6,526 bases of DNA from NCBI GenBank assembly GCA_028718845.1, contig JAQULA010000100.1, positions 1-6,526 of the forward strand, in the 5' to 3' direction. The notes beneath the pieces were generated by a model, which worked only from the letters and a program-made list of their open reading frames with translations, ran no database searches and was not told the DNA's origin. This stretch comes from Candidatus Omnitrophota bacterium (GTDB taxonomy: Bacteria > Omnitrophota > Gorgyraeia > B26-G9). Below are positions 6,241-6,526 of this stretch, piece by piece (within the stretch, counting starts at the first letter, position 1; every line of letters starts with the position of its first letter). The translations under genes and the position numbers were made by a program.

Positions 6241-6526
6241 TTACGAATTATTTTCCGCCGCCAGACCGCGGCCAAACTTGCACACGAACTTTTCGGCTTC
6301 TTTTCGGGAACGGATCGCCTTCACCGCCTGAGCTTCCTCAAGTTCCCGCAGTATTTTCCCAACCAGCGGACCGGCCGGTAATTTTAAAAGCCGCATCACC
6401 GCATGGCCGTCAAGCAGGGGGCTGTGCCGGCGATTTTCCCGGCGCTGTTTGAAATAAGCCGCGATCATCGCGAACAACTCCGCTTCCAGGAACGTAAACC
6501 GAGCCGCCCGGCTCAACGGTCCGCGC
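6241..6526 (-). CDS. CCA-adding enzyme / poly(A) polymerase family protein, C-terminal 94 residues (cut by window edge)
   Basis: The frame is open from the right window edge to the TAA at 6243-6241, giving the last 94 residues of a longer protein. Residues 36-64 or so read SPLLDGHAVMRLLKLPAGP followed by LVGKILRELEEAQAVKAI, then a charged helix (SRKEAEKF). The pattern PLLxGHxxM-x-L-x-x-GPxxGxxLxxxxEAQ is what I expect at the C-terminal end of bacterial tRNA nucleotidyltransferase/PcnB-type proteins, after the catalytic head and HD-like region. Those enzymes add or repair the CCA end of tRNA or add poly(A). The catalytic domain is outside the window, so CCA-adding, A-adding and poly(A) activities cannot be told apart. 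A TTG at 6516 is open but is not a credible start, because the family similarity sits mid-protein and the frame continues upstream. It is followed after 16 bases by the radical SAM gene. Confidence 0.72.
   Translation of the reverse strand, partial: RGPLSRAARFTFLEAELFAMIAAYFKQRRENRRHSPLLDGHAVMRLLKLPAGPLVGKILRELEEAQAVKAIRSRKEAEKFVCKFGRGLAAENNS

Noticed and set aside
6225..6275. 17-residue N-terminal extension of the radical SAM protein from a TTG
   Set aside because: It would overlap the end of the preceding gene, has a weak start codon, and is less well placed than ATG 6224 with its Shine-Dalgarno.

Overview
The window is one compact, single-direction (minus-strand) bacterial gene cluster of seven genes, with both end genes cut by the window edge. 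In transcription order (right to left): 3' end of a CCA-adding enzyme/poly(A) polymerase-like nucleotidyltransferase (6526-6241), a PflX-type radical SAM protein of unknown function (6224-5244), purH (5228-3654), folC (3640-2285), mnmE (2285-876), aroK (851-342) and the 5' end of dprA (294-1). The intergenic gaps are 16, 15, 13, -1 (a 1-base overlap), 24 and 47 bases. Most genes have a good Shine-Dalgarno sequence. I found no convincing internal promoter or terminator, so the layout reads as a single operon. No stretch over 300 bases lacks a gene.

Organism: a bacterium with roughly balanced base composition. The genes are ordinary bacterial housekeeping genes, but the order is not that of Escherichia coli or Bacillus. 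The mixture suggests an uncultured, deep-branching lineage. Omnitrophota or a similar candidate phylum is my guess, based on the general look of the proteins and gene order; I cannot prove it from this window.

How the genes fit together: four of the five complete genes touch one-carbon/folate chemistry. AroK feeds the shikimate pathway, which leads to chorismate and hence to the p-aminobenzoate part of folate. FolC adds glutamate to dihydropteroate/folates. PurH consumes 10-formyl-tetrahydrofolate to finish IMP. MnmE uses a folate one-carbon unit to modify the tRNA wobble uridine. The CCA-type enzyme and MnmE are both tRNA-processing functions. DprA (DNA uptake/recombination) follows at the end.

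I see no new multi-gene system, mobile element, CRISPR array, RNA gene or phage gene here. The points most worth checking are residue-level. The MnmE G domain lacks the switch II glutamate used for GTP hydrolysis in E. coli, and the neighbouring arginine. The FolC 'DGAHN' motif reads DGAQN. An uncharacterised radical SAM enzyme sits directly upstream of purH.
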